The translations under genes and the position numbers were made by a program. Of a stretch of DNA of 64,000 nucleotides, positions 1 through 11,475 are shown piece by piece. The DNA lies in NCBI RefSeq assembly GCF_963678635.1, contig NC_087065.1, positions 9,939,579 to 10,003,578 on the forward strand. The letters are read 5' to 3'. The stretch is from Symsagittifera roscoffensis (Eukaryota > Xenacoelomorpha > Acoela > Convolutidae). Position 1 is the first letter of the stretch, and the number at the start of each line of letters is the position of its first letter. A model generated the notes under the pieces. The model searched no databases. It saw only the letters and a list, made by a program, of their open reading frames with translations, and had not been told where the DNA came from.

Positions 1-720
1 AAAAATGCTAGTCATACAATTTTCAGATATGAAATTTATAAGATAATCAATACGTCATAATTTTTTTTCTAAAAATTACCAAAAAACGTGTCTGGATAAC
101 TTTAAATAGATTTATTTAATTATATCAAAGATAGAGGGCATTTTGATTATCAAAAACATAATTAATTTTGGTCGGAAAAAAGTTTATCAAATAGTTTTGA
201 TTTCTGAAAATGTACGATATGCATTTTTTTCCTAAACAAAAACTAAAATTTAAGGTGAAAAGTTTTTAAACTCTTTTTTGGTTGCAAACTTGCTTTTTCG
301 CTAAAATATAAATTTTCAAAAAAAAATTCGAACTGCAAAATCTGACTTTCTGTATTTATAATATAGTCCAGAATACTTATTTCACCCAAGAAATCTAAAA
401 ATTACAAAAAAGTTTTCATAAATACGAAAATTGTTTTTTTTTGTTTCACTTGCTAAGATAAAAATAAATTTGTTAAAAAAACAAGCGTTTTCTACAAATC
501 TTGCAATATACAGAAATTTACATTTTTGGTAAATAACTCCATGAGAAAATATTGAAACTAACTTGAATGGCTAAAATAACCAAATGTAATTTATCTGCGT
601 GGTAACTGCCAGTTACATTCCAACTTTTCTTATGACGTGTTAGTGTTTCGGATGAAATACAAAATTTCAAAAACAAAATTTTTTTAAATATATTTATTTA
701 TGAAAAAAAAAACATTATTA
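1..720. other. AT-rich stretch, no gene seen
   Basis: Very AT-rich, with poly-A and poly-T runs and no long open frame on either strand. I see no coding, RNA or mobile-element signature here. Confidence 0.6.
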
Positions 721-721
721 T

Positions 722-850
722 CATACTTTTTCATAGTTTGGAAAAACTGCTTGTCATACAATTTCATAATATAGAAAAAATGCTTATCCTACAATTTCAT
801 ACTATGGAGGAAATGCTCATCATTCTATTTTCATACCATTTTGGGAATAT
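722..850. repeat. short tandem repeat, about 45-bp unit
   Basis: Two to three degenerate copies of a unit built around a 'tgcttgtcatacaatttcat'-like core follow one another. A related single motif lies at the very start of the window (about 5-30). No coding potential. Confidence 0.5.
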
Positions 851-1121
851 TTCATACAACTATTTTTGCTCTATGAAATTTTACGAAAAAGTATGATAAC
901 AATTTTTGTCAACCCGGGTTATTCTCGAAGCCAACGAGATCAAAAAGCGTCAGCGTAAGACCAAAGATGTCGGTCTTTCATGCAAGGCCGGCTCAATTAA
1001 GCAGTGTTGCTCCTAACACATTTCATGCTACCCGCCAACCGCTTGGTATATCATGAAATACACGCTAAACACTATCAACGATGCACCTTCAAGCAAAAAG
1101 CAAAAATGGTTGACTGTATCT

Positions 1122-1358
1122 TAAGCGTCTGACAGGTGATTTTTCCATAAACGGAGTGACCGTGGTTACTTCCCGCTTCCGACTTGTAACGCAGTGGTTT
1201 TCGGTAGACGTCAGCACTCGGAGTAGGAAAAAGGAAAAATTTATTGTCTGTTACCAAAGCGTTTGACAGGTGTTTTGGCCATAAATGGAGTGACCATGGT
1301 TGGTTCCCGCTTCCGACTCGTAACGCAGTGGCTTTTGGTAGACTTCAGCAGTCGGAGT
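1122..1358. repeat. tandem duplication of a 103-bp block
   Basis: Two copies (1122-1224 and 1255-1358) share the same order of motifs: a 'gacaggtg' start, 'ggagtgacc', 'cccgcttccgac', 'taacgcagtgg', and an end at 'tcggagt'. They differ at roughly one base in seven. Short minus-strand frames through each copy encode similar peptides because of the duplication, not because of an evident gene. Confidence 0.7.
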
Positions 1359-1479
1359 TAAGCACGATGCGCATGTAAAAATGATCAACGTGAAGGCTCC
1401 GAGCCAACAACCAAAATAATGTACGCTGGGCGTCAAGCAAAAACGGGTATTCAGCATTAAACTTGGTTTCAACTAAACG

Positions 1480-2761
1480 TTCCATGCAGCCAGTGAATCA
1501 AAGGGATACCAGCCGACCCCATGAAGAAGGAAATCAATGATCCGTTTAATGAAATCAATGATCCGTTTTTAAGCCTCGTAAAACACTGAAGTTTTCCCAA
1601 CCAAATTCATGATCCTGATGTTTGATTGACGCAACATCTGTGCGGAAAAAGCTGATAAATCCAGACATCGATCTACCTTGCATGAGAGACCCTTCTACCA
1701 GGTTTTTTTACACCACCTTTTGATTAGTTTAAGCGGCCAATCCGTTGTCCAATCAAAGGTGTTATCTGTTGTGTCTAGTTCCTCCTCGTTTTTGATTATG
1801 ACGCAATTCAAGGCAGTTCCTTCCAGCTCGCTCAACCTAGCCCGGCAAGCTTACCTTTCATCTTTCAAAGTGTCCTACTCTCGATTTATTTCTTGAACTT
1901 TACCCATGTGTCCATGCACCCGTTTGGGTCATCCTTAAAAACTTTGCGCTTTTTGAAAGTAAATCTGGACTTGTTAACACCACCTCTCTTACTCGGCCCT
2001 GATGTTCTTGCAGCAACTGCTACTACCTTTCTGTTCATCGTCGGCCAACTATTTACCTATGAGCTTGATGTGGCGTTGAAGTTATGTGGAACGTCGTATA
2101 CCGAGGTTGTGTTGCTGTGTGGCTCTGAAATTCCCGCGATGTTTGGTTATTCGGGTTTTCAACAATATTGTTTGGAGTTATTTGTTGAGGCTGTCTACGT
2201 CTAGGATCAACGAAATTTACTGTCGTGCCCGTTGGCTTTCCTCTTCTCTCTGGTTCTTATGCGAAGTTTATTGATTCCTTGAGTAGTTCATAAAGTTTTG
2301 TCTGTATATCGCATAGGCTCTCAGCTGTTCTTTGCTCATGGTCTCCAATCTCGACTCCACACAGCATAGTTGACTGTTCAATTTTTTGTACCGTTTTTTC
2401 ATTTCCTTCATATCATCTTGTCAATCTCTTCTACCCTTTTCACCATCTGTTGAGTTTTCTCTTCCAATGTTTTTGCCACCAAGTATAAGTTTTCAATATC
2501 TTCATCTTACTGTGCCTTAGTTTTCTTTTCAACTTTTCTTGATCCTCTTTGTTAAGCTTGAGTTAAATTTGTACCAGATCTAGTTTCAACAAGATTGTGA
2601 AATTAATCGATCAAGGGTGTCACGGTGATTCGTCAATTGTAGGGTTTCCAGCGTTCTTCCTTGTGGTTTTTACTCTCTGGCACCATGATGTTTGTTAATT
2701 TGGTTCACCCTGTATTGAAAACATTCCCCATATAGTTTTAATTGTTGCATCCTCTTCTTCT
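1480..2761. other. no supported gene; possible continuation of a minus-strand relic
   Basis: Only short overlapping frames exist. The minus strand reads as Lys/Glu-rich, stop-interrupted peptide, similar in character to the frame at 2762-3151, so this may be the decayed 3' continuation of that relic. Nothing is recognisable by family. Confidence 0.3.
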
Positions 2762-3151
2762 TCAGAACTCATCCTTACAAATGTTAGGAGTCCTGACTGG
2801 AACTTTTCCATAAAAGGTGTTTTCCTTCTTGGGTAGTATTTTTACGGCCTCTGAAATGTTGCCATTTGTGTTGCTGTCATCTTCAATATGTGTGAAAACT
2901 AATGTTTCCGACTTCTGTTTAGTTGTGTTTGGCATTGGTGTTGTTTCTTTTACCTTTTTGTCATCCTCATTTAGACTATGATATGCTATTTTTAAATCGT
3001 TTTCCGGTATAATGGCTGTCATCAGTATTCTCTTTTTCTTTGTTACCAACCAGTTCTTCGCTTCACCATAATCACTTAATTTTCTTGTTTTTGAAAATAT
3101 ATTTTGAAACTGGTGTTTCGGCTTGTCTGAATTTTTGTTTTTGAATCTCAT
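2762..3151 (-). pseudogene. Lys/Glu/Thr-rich frame, possibly gag-like relic
   Basis: A 129-codon open frame starts at an ATG. The peptide is charged and low in complexity and has no recognised catalytic motif. A Thr-rich stretch (TPMPNTT) resembles a stretch (TPMTDTT) read on the minus strand near 18.55-18.6 kb. In both places a matching minisatellite lies a few hundred bases upstream on that strand (3540-4003 and 19060-19735). I infer two decayed copies of one element. The gag assignment rests only on composition and on the decayed retroelement next to the second copy. It could instead be a chance frame in AT-rich DNA. Confidence 0.3.
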
Positions 3152-3539
3152 TTTTTTCGATCATTTTAACTCGAATCTTCTTCATTTTCCTGAATCCCGA
3201 TATCCAATGCTCAAATTACTTTTACCAGAACTCCCTCAACATTTTTTTTTTAAAACCCAACATCATTAACCTGTTCTTAACTCTCTGTAGAATTTTTACA
3301 CTGTCTTAATTAAAAATCTATATAATACAATTCTAAAGTTTGAATTGACCCTAAGAGGTATTAGTAACAAGAATAAGAAATTTTGAAAAGTTATTTTAAC
3401 AGTAATTTTGAATTAAGTCATTTCGGCTGAAAAGTTTGTTCTAAAAAAATTTTGGATTCAAATGATCTGATCAGACTTCGATGTTAAAATTTTAAGCAAA
3501 AATTATTCGAAAGAAGGACTCTTGGGCAAGTGAAAGTCC

Positions 3540-4003
3540 CAAGACTCAAGAGATAAAATGTTGGGCAGTTGTTAGATTTTTCCAACACGTAACAAAAATC
3601 AAAAAACGGGCAGTTGTTTGAACTTCCCAAGCCTATAGTAAAAAAGCGTTGTGAAAATTTTTAAGCTTCCTAAGACCAAATTAAATGGGCAGTTCTTCAA
3701 ATAACTTGTCATGACCAAAGGTTATGGGCAATTGTTTGAACTTCCCACGACTCAAGAAAAAACTTTACGAGCAGTTTTTGGAAGTTCGCAAGACTCAAAA
3801 CTGTTGCGCAGTTGTTGGAAATTCTCACGACACAAGAAAAAAGTCTAAGGGCAGTTATTTGAACTTCGCAAGACTCAAAAGTGATGGGCAGTTGTTTGAA
3901 CTTTACATGAGAAAATGGGTTGAGCAGTTGTTTGATCTTAACAGGGGTCACGAAAAAAAATCCTGGGCAGTTTATTCATTTTCCCAAGACTCGAGAAAGT
4001 TTT
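3540..4003. repeat. minisatellite, about 37-44-bp unit (locus 1)
   Basis: About ten degenerate copies of a unit with core 'gggcagttgtttgaacttcc' followed by 'caagactcaag' and a variable A-rich spacer. Cores begin near 3553, 3609, 3688, 3726, 3770, 3807, 3849, 3886, 3923 and 3964. The same unit recurs at 19.06-19.74 kb. Small ORFs through it are by-products of the repeat period. The interval 3152-3535 just before it holds nothing I recognise. Confidence 0.85.
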
Positions 4004-5050
4004 GTTTCTAAATTTATGAAGTATTATGTGGTAAAATGATTAATTAATTAGTTTCGCAAAATATTTTTTACTGGTCTAGTATTCACGTGGTTAAACACAC
4101 TCGTCGTGAAAATCTCAACCATTAATTTCTTGTAATGCGAGTGTTCTATGAATGCTATGGAAAAAAACTTAGGAAGAAATGAAGCACCATTCATACCAAA
4201 ACTATGGAAATTAATCTTATCCGGAAACCCAATCTCAAGCCAGTCGAATTATCCTAAATAAATTTTTGCGTTTTGATTATTCTTTTTGCTGGTGAAAGCG
4301 CTTGTTTTCAAATTAGAAAATGACGATATCGGTTGTCAAATTATAGTTTCAAAACAATTGAAATTTGCAAATTTCAACCAATTATTTTTAAAATTCGTCA
4401 AGAAATTTCGCTCGACTAAAAACTATCTGGTCGTGTTGGCTGAACAGTTAGTACAATGTAAAAATTTTGGTATGGAGAAAACGTTTTGTGGAAATCAATA
4501 TCAATCTTTTTTTACACTTATTGCTTCTAAGTAAAATTAAAACTGTCAGCAAAACCTTGCTTCTTGAGATGCACTTCATTCGCTTTCATCCTAACTCTTG
4601 ACTACTCCTTAGAGTCCAGATTTTATGCGCTCCTGGAACTGACAGTTGTCAGATTCCTCATTCAGTCTTCCTAGTTGTTCTTGAAGGTGACAGGGCTATC
4701 TCAAAAAGTTGACATTTACTTCAGATAGGGCACTTAATTGTTCCAATTGCGATGATTGAAACAAGCAGTTTAGCCAAATTTCAGTTTAATAGAGGAGTCT
4801 GATCCACCCTATCTGTTTTTTTGGTCAACTTCATACAATTTTTTGTTTTTCAAGGTTTTGAGTCTTTTATTTTTTTAGATCCTTGTTTTGGTCTTTTTCT
4901 CAGTTTTTTTCGAATCTCTGATAGCTCTGCCAAATCGAGTAGTTACGCCTCATTTCCAAAATCAAACTCGAGCGAAAACTTCTGCTCTTTTCTCGAAAAG
5001 CTTACACGGTATAATCATGTGGACATTCTAGCCATACCACTGTTACTCTA
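4004..5050. other. gene-free AT-rich stretch
   Basis: Frames of 76-82 codons are present but lack domain signatures, and their codon content matches the background. No RNA gene or repeat is recognised. Confidence 0.5.
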
Positions 5051-7480
5051 AAGTGTGCAAGTAGCCCAACTTTGTGTCACGTGGGTTCGATTCTGTGGTA
5101 AGGATGTCGTAAAAACACTATAGAACTGTCGTTCACTTATTTCACATGTGCGGTTTAGAGTGATAGGTTCTATAGCCATTGATTCAGGGGCGAGGACTTA
5201 TCTCTTGTGCTTTTGTACCTCAATCGGTCGGAGCCAATTCGTGGTTCACTTAGGACTTGTATCTTTGGTATCGTTAAAACTTAGAAACTACAACAAAATA
5301 ACCCACACTCTAGACAGAAATAAGCAAGCCCCTATAGATAGGTCTTTGAATAAATAAAACAGGCAAACACCATTGCAAACAGGGTTGAGAATCTGTATTA
5401 TTAATAAGAATTTGTTGGGCAATGTCTGTTTGATCCATTTCAGAAAGATCAACCTGAAACTCGACTTACCTCAAAATGATTAAACATATTTTGCTCAAGT
5501 AAGTGATTCCGGTAACTCAAAACATTATGATAACAACTCTGGAAAAAACTCCAGTATTGGAATTTAGTAATTAGGCAACGCTCTAGAAGTTTCATAATGC
5601 TCAAATGATTTTGCAATAATCAAATAGTTTTAGACCGTGAAGTCAGTTGAGTGGGAAGCTTGAGATTATGACCGTCATTTGACAAACGTACAGCTACGGG
5701 CCGTCTGAGATGGACAGGAGAGTAGATGAGCCAGATAATTGTTGCAATCAATATGATACAGGAGATTAGTCGTGGAAGCAAAATAACTGATTTTAGACAC
5801 TCGATCCCCTTCCTCCCTCGAACTGATCGACCTCCTACGGAATGACGATAAAAGACTTGACGGTTTTACGAAAAAACCTTGGAACCATGGCAAACCCATA
5901 GCGAAGAGCAAAAAGCCCATTTCGTTGCAAACGAGGCCGATTACAGGAAGAAAAGTATCTCAGACCACGGTGAGCCTTAGCTAACCAACGAGCGAACGCT
6001 GCATGCGTCCTTAAAGCAAATAACTCGCATTTATGCTATCTTTTTCATTCTCCTTATTTGACTTTTTAAAACCTTTCTGTTTTCTGGAGGTGATGCAAAT
6101 CGTTTTGTTGAAATTTGGTTTTATTGCAGTCAAAAAGGAGACTTTATTGCCTTTAAGCTTTTCTGTAGTTTGCAAAACACGCATAGTACTTCTTGCTTGG
6201 CTCAATATGTCTGTAAATTTAGTCTTTGAGGCAAAATTTTAGGCCATCTGCCCAATGATTTAGAAGACCGTAACTGATACCAGAGTACATTTATTAGAAA
6301 CCTGACAACAATCTGATTCCTCTACAAAAGTCAGGGTCCTTTTTAGAACCTTTGCATTTGTAGAAAAGTTTGGCGATTGGGGTTTTCCACGCTTCCGAAA
6401 AACGAAGGATTAATGAACGAAAATTACTGCGAAATAATGAACAATGCAAAGAGGAATCCTTAGAAGGACAGCAATTGCTAGAAAGTGGTGAGGAGTAGGC
6501 AGAACTGCTGCACTTAAATCGAGAGTTATAGACCAACAAGACAACACTAATCAACCAATCGCACTAGTGACTTTGCCCATTCTGATAAAGCGGTTGATAA
6601 TCAACACGTTTGAAGAAATCTGGAGACGGGAACTAGCACTAAAACTAAGGTCCATGTTCACGGGTGGACAGAATTGAGCGCAAAATTAGGATTTTACAAT
6701 CTACAATGCCTGTAATCAGCATCCATTTTGAACATCAATTTCTTCGAAGTTCAGTGAAATTTTTCCAAGGATGAAGTGCCAATCATCAAAATTAGCATAT
6801 GTGATAGTATCATTATTTGATTTCAAAGACTTGATAATGTCATCTGGGTCTGGGAATGCCAGGTTTTCTCATCGTTTGACAACAGCCTGAAACAAGAAAC
6901 GAGACAATCGTGTGACCGAAGAGGTATTGATTTTTAATTGAAGCCTCTACACACGAAACGCGTGCGTGATAAAACACGTGATCATGACATCAAGTGGAAC
7001 TGGAGGGCTGAGTGACAAATGCGGTAGTGATTCGAGCCCTCCCTAGCAGAGAAAGATAAAAGGTTATGACGTTATCTCTCGGTGAGATTGAAAGAGGGCA
7101 GGCGCTTAGTAACTGTTTTACAAACAAATGATAATTTTCAACTACTGTGATGTTCTGAATGTTTTAATTTAACTCCAAATAAATGTTATTTCAAAGTATG
7201 AGTAGTTGACGGTGAGGAGGTGGTCAATACTTCTCTAATGGATTCGATCTATAAATTATAAATATCATTAGAAAATTATTATTATTATTATGGTTTTTAG
7301 CCCGTTTTAGTAGTAATTGCTTTGCGTGGAAAATAGCGACCCAGCTACATGGTTTTCTTCATATGAGACAAAAACTAAGAGAAAATTGTTTGGCTGGAAG
7401 CCTAAAATTTGTAACATAATGTTTAGCCCATAAAAAGACCAAAAATCGGTCGGCTAGATTGAGACAATAAGAGTCGCATA
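5050..7480. repeat. old diverged copy of the 2-kb non-coding array repeat
   Basis: Collinear similarity to the non-coding units at 20.54-22.32, 24.96-26.77 and 30.79-32.74 kb. Shared landmarks in order are the 'gatgtcgtaaaaacac' and 'gtcgttcact' block (about 5105-5140), the 'gatcaa/gaaactc' block (about 5430-5470), 'tgatttttaattgaagcctc' (about 6928), the 'aactgttttacaa' to 'actgtgatg' block (about 7112-7155) and the 'gtttggctgg' to 'gagacaa' block (about 7388-7470). It is interrupted by unrelated sequence around 5.6-6.8 kb. Unlike the array units it continues at about 7480 into sequence that otherwise occurs at 35.53-35.62 kb, beyond the RT gene. It therefore looks like a locus without the RT element. 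Confidence 0.65.
6294..6416 (-). pseudogene. LINE reverse-transcriptase relic (about 40 codons)
   Basis: The C-terminal 40 residues of a minus-strand open frame (6554-6294) contain WKTPIAKLFYK followed by KKDPDFCRGIRLLS. This matches the conserved segment of LINE-type RTs in which a Trp and basic residues precede 'DP..YR.I.LLS'. Nothing upstream in any frame extends the match, so only a fragment remains. It lies inside the old copy of the non-coding repeat and is not of the same RT type as the 20-35 kb array, so it is probably an independent nested insertion. Confidence 0.5.
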
Positions 7481-9250
7481 GAACTAAGGTTTTTGACGTT
7501 AGCCAGTTGTCAATAGGGACTTTTTATTTTTTCTTCGCTGTGTAGTTTCTGGGCGAATATCACAAAAGTGTTTTTTTTTTGCCTTTTTGGGTGGGCTTGT
7601 TCAAGGCAGAATACCATCAAAATCAGTAAAAAATCTAGTCACAAAGTCGCTGCTGCGGGTAATTTTTCGAGTTAGGGGCATTACTTTCCTTTTTTGTACT
7701 ATCTGGAAGGTTTGGACCATCTTTCTGGTTTAATTTATTTTTTTAATCCGGGAAAAGAAATGAGAATTCCGATGTCGGAGGGTTAAATGAGAAGTTTTGA
7801 GCCCACTTCTCCTAATGCTCTGTGACCAAAAACAACCCAAAAGAAGAGTATAACTAAACAAAAATAGTGTATAACTATAAAAACCAAAAAAAATCATAAA
7901 AAATCATAAAAATGAGTAAAAAACCCAAAAAGACCAAAAACAGTAAAAAAATATGAAACGAAATTTTTTATATTATTTCCGGACCAGATGTGACTTGACT
8001 TTTTTTGCAGTTTTTGATTGATTCGTTTATCTTGCTTGAAAGAACAAGTAATTTAGTTGTTGGTTAAATACCCGTCCTTAAGTGGTGTTTGAGTATTTTA
8101 GCACGTTAAGAATAGTTTTGCTGTTGACCGAAGGACAATTCGGTAAGCGGACACACTTTTTCCAGACACAGCAGAAGTCAACAGGAACAAAATCTACTAC
8201 AGTTTTTGCGTATCGTTAAAACGGTTTTAATTTCGTCCGTCTACTATTTAAGTAATTTTAAGTTGGCGGAGGATTTGTTCGACTAGTCAGATTATACCCT
8301 CCGTTGTTTGCAAAACTCCTTGCTAAGGGTCTGAATTCGGATGTCAAAGCGATGATTAGGGTAAAAGATAATTAACAATTATCATTAGGTTATTCCCCAT
8401 CTAATTTATTATCTATCTTCTTCAATTTAGACAAAAAAAAACAATTTATTCAAAAAAACACTTTTCGATTCCACCGTTAACACCAAATTTTTTTGGATAT
8501 CCAGGTTTTTCCCAACGGAAAAGAAATTCTTCAAAAAAGGACTCAGAAAAAATTTTTATATCGGTTTTTTTGGCTACAAAAATTTAGTAATTTTTAGAGC
8601 TTAGTCAAAACGTTTGAAGGTTCAATTGTTGAGTTTTTTTAGATAAAGCGATGATAATCGTTGCGTTAGGAGGTTTTTGACCAATTGTTTGTTTGTAATC
8701 AAGATTTGTCAATTTTTTTTTTGCATTATTCCAGTACTGTACAGGGCTACTACGCTTATTTCAAAAAATTTTATGCGTTTCAAGAAATCATTAAACACGT
8801 CTATGAAAACCTAGGAAAACGGAACACTCCGATCTAATTTTAAACTTGTTTCAATTCAATTTTATTTTGGAAAGAGAGCTCTTTGAAAAAAAGAAAAGAA
8901 GTTTTGGAAATTGTGGTTAAATCTTCTGAAGTGATTAAGCCTCTCAATAACCCTTCTAAGTAAAAGTTTGAGGAGTCTTCCAAAGTAACTTAAGTGTCTT
9001 AAGCAACCTCCAAAAAACCCTTCGATGCATTTAAACGTTTAACAACCCTCCTTAAAAAAACCGAAGGAACCCACCGAAGTAATTTAGACATACTAGAGAC
9101 TTTTTTTATGGGTAATTAGACTAGTAGACTCTGAGAGTCAGGATCAATTTTGGATTCTAGATCGAACTTGTCAAAGTAACTGAACATTATTTTGATTGTT
9201 ATTTTGATTGAAGGGTTGCCCTGAGCAACCTAATAGAACATCTCCGGCAA
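7480..9250. other. gene-free AT-rich stretch
   Basis: No open frame of note. About 7480-7565 resembles 35530-35620 (shared 'gacgt(t/g)agccagt(t/c)gtcaatagg'). The rest is AT-rich with poly-T runs and nothing recognised. Confidence 0.5.
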
Positions 9251-11475
9251 TCCGGGAACACCTACAAGAAGCCCTCGATGAGTGAATTAGGTTCCAAACA
9301 CTCACTGGAGGGGGAATTATTAGTTCCCTACTCTCGTGCACTTGGATTGTCCGAGTGTGAGAGATCTTTTGCTTGGATTAAACTTCACACAATTTTTTTT
9401 TATCAGAGGCTGCCTTGGGCCACTTTGTGGGACAGCTTGGGCAATCTCAGGAGAGAAGCAGCTCTCGCTGAATGCGATTACAAAAAGACACTCACTGAGA
9501 CAACCCTTGTCCTGGATTTCGTTGGAGTGATCAAATTGAAGAGAGACTTTTCCTTTAAGGCTACATTTGGTTCGTTTTACGCAAATCGTTACTGCTATTT
9601 TTAAAAAAATGTTGGTTGTAAAACTGAAAAAATTTGATATGTCTGCAGCGGTAGTTTGATATTGGAAAGAGAAATCGCTCTCACATTTAGGGTTTGTTAT
9701 TAATTTTTGTTTTTGGTTATAATATTGTGTATCGTAAAAACATTTCTCTGTCTTATTTATTGCGTCTTGTAAGCTTTTGGTTCAATTTGTTTCATCACTG
9801 GGCAGACCCGTTGTGTAATCTTAAATTAAATTGCAATCTTATTTATTTAAAAAAAAAGGCCTATAAAATTTTGAGCTTGTGTACATTGTGTTGTCAAAAA
9901 GTTTTCTTTGGATCACTTTTTTAAGACATGGAAGGAAAGAACTCTTTTGGGGTAGAAACTAGGCTTTTTAAGCTTAGTTTGTGCGGCACACGAAAACATA
10001 GCAGACGTAGCAGTCCTCTGTGAGCCTTACCTCTGAAGTTTATATTGATGACGAACCAGATGAAGAGCGCTATGATCTTTTAGTGATCGGCATGAAACTA
10101 GGGTGCAAGGGAGGATAAACAAGTTTGGATGGCAAAACGCCGAAGCTGGGACGGCGAATCCGAACCAACCCGATCCGAGCGAGTTAGAGGGAGAACCTTT
10201 GATTGAATTTGCTAGTCATAATCATGAGAACCCTAGAAGATCTGGTGACGAGTCTGAGCAAAACAAAAATCGAAAGACAAGGAATGACCTCGGGGTTTTC
10301 CGAAACGAATTTAAGAGAAAAGTTTTCACACAAAAATTCGTCCGAATAGGACACCGAAAGCGACACTTCAGGAGACCATAGTCCGGGAACACATAAAAGA
10401 AGACGTCGTTGAGTGTATTAGGTTCCAAACACTCACTTGTTAGTTCCCCTCTCTCTGCACTTGGAGAACAGGAGAGCTTTTGCTTGGATTAAATATAACA
10501 AAATTTTTTGATCAGAGGTTGCCTTGAGCTACTTAGTAGGACCGCTTGGGCAATCGCAGGAGAGAAGAAGCTGTCGCTGAGTGCGATAACAAAAAGACTC
10601 TCACTTGAGACAACTATTGTCCTGGAGTTCGTTCAGTTGGAGTGCTCAAATTGGAGAGAGATTTTCCTGAAAGGCTAGATTTAGTTTGTTCTTACACAAA
10701 TCGTTGCTGCTATTTTGAAAAAGTCTTTGATTTTAAACCTGGAAAAGATTGGATATATCTGCAGCTGTAGTTTGATTTTGATGCGAGAAATTGCTCTTAC
10801 ATTTAGCGTTTGTTATTGTTTTTTTGTTTTTGGTTATAATATTGTGTATCGTAATAATATTTATTATTGTCTAAGGTATCGTGTCTTGTAAGCTCTTGGT
10901 TCAATTCGTTGGGTCACTGGGTAGACCCGGTGTTTAATCTTACATTGAATTGCATTGCTTATTCTTTCGAATCAATTGCCTAAACTTTTTTTAGCTTGTG
11001 CACACTTGTGTTGTCAAAAAGTTTCCTTTAGATCTCTTTTTTAAGACATGGAACGGAAGAACTCAATTGCGGTAGTAACTAGGATTACTAAGCTCAGTAC
11101 GTGCAGCAAACGAAAACATAGCAGAAGTAGCAGTCCTCTGTGAGCCTTACCTCTGAAGTTTAAATTAATGACGAACCAAATGAAGAGCGCTATGATCTTT
11201 AAATGATCGGCATGAAACTAGGGAGCAAGGGAAGCATAAAAAATGTTGGAGGGCAAAACGCCGAGGCTGAGACGGCGAATCCGAACCAACCCGCTCCGCT
11301 CGAAATAGAGGAAGAAATTTTGATTGAATATGCCCATCACAATAACGAGAACCCTGGAAGATCTGGCGACGACTCTGAGCAAGAAAAAGTCGAGAGACAA
11401 GGAATGACCTCGGGCTTTCCGAGACCAATTAAAGACAAAAATACTTATCTAAAAGTTTGTCCAAGTAGGAGACCA
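9251..11475. repeat. tandem duplication, about 1.12-kb unit
   Basis: Two units (about 9251-10381 and 10382-11475) match along their length. Examples are 'tccgggaaca' at 9251 and 10382, 'ggttccaaacactcact' at about 9290 and 10420, and 'gcaga(c/a)gtagcagtcctctgtg' at 10001 and 11121 (period 1120). Each unit ends in an open plus-strand frame (10103-10381 and 11203-11478) encoding a related 91-92-aa acidic and basic peptide with a shared NPNQP core and a shared basic end. Unit 2 runs directly into the gag-like relic, so the duplicated block may be the leader and gag N-terminus of that element. Confidence 0.8.

Noticed and set aside
3540-4003. CRISPR-like array.
   Set aside because: The units are degenerate and contiguous without unique spacers of constant length, and the DNA is clearly eukaryotic.
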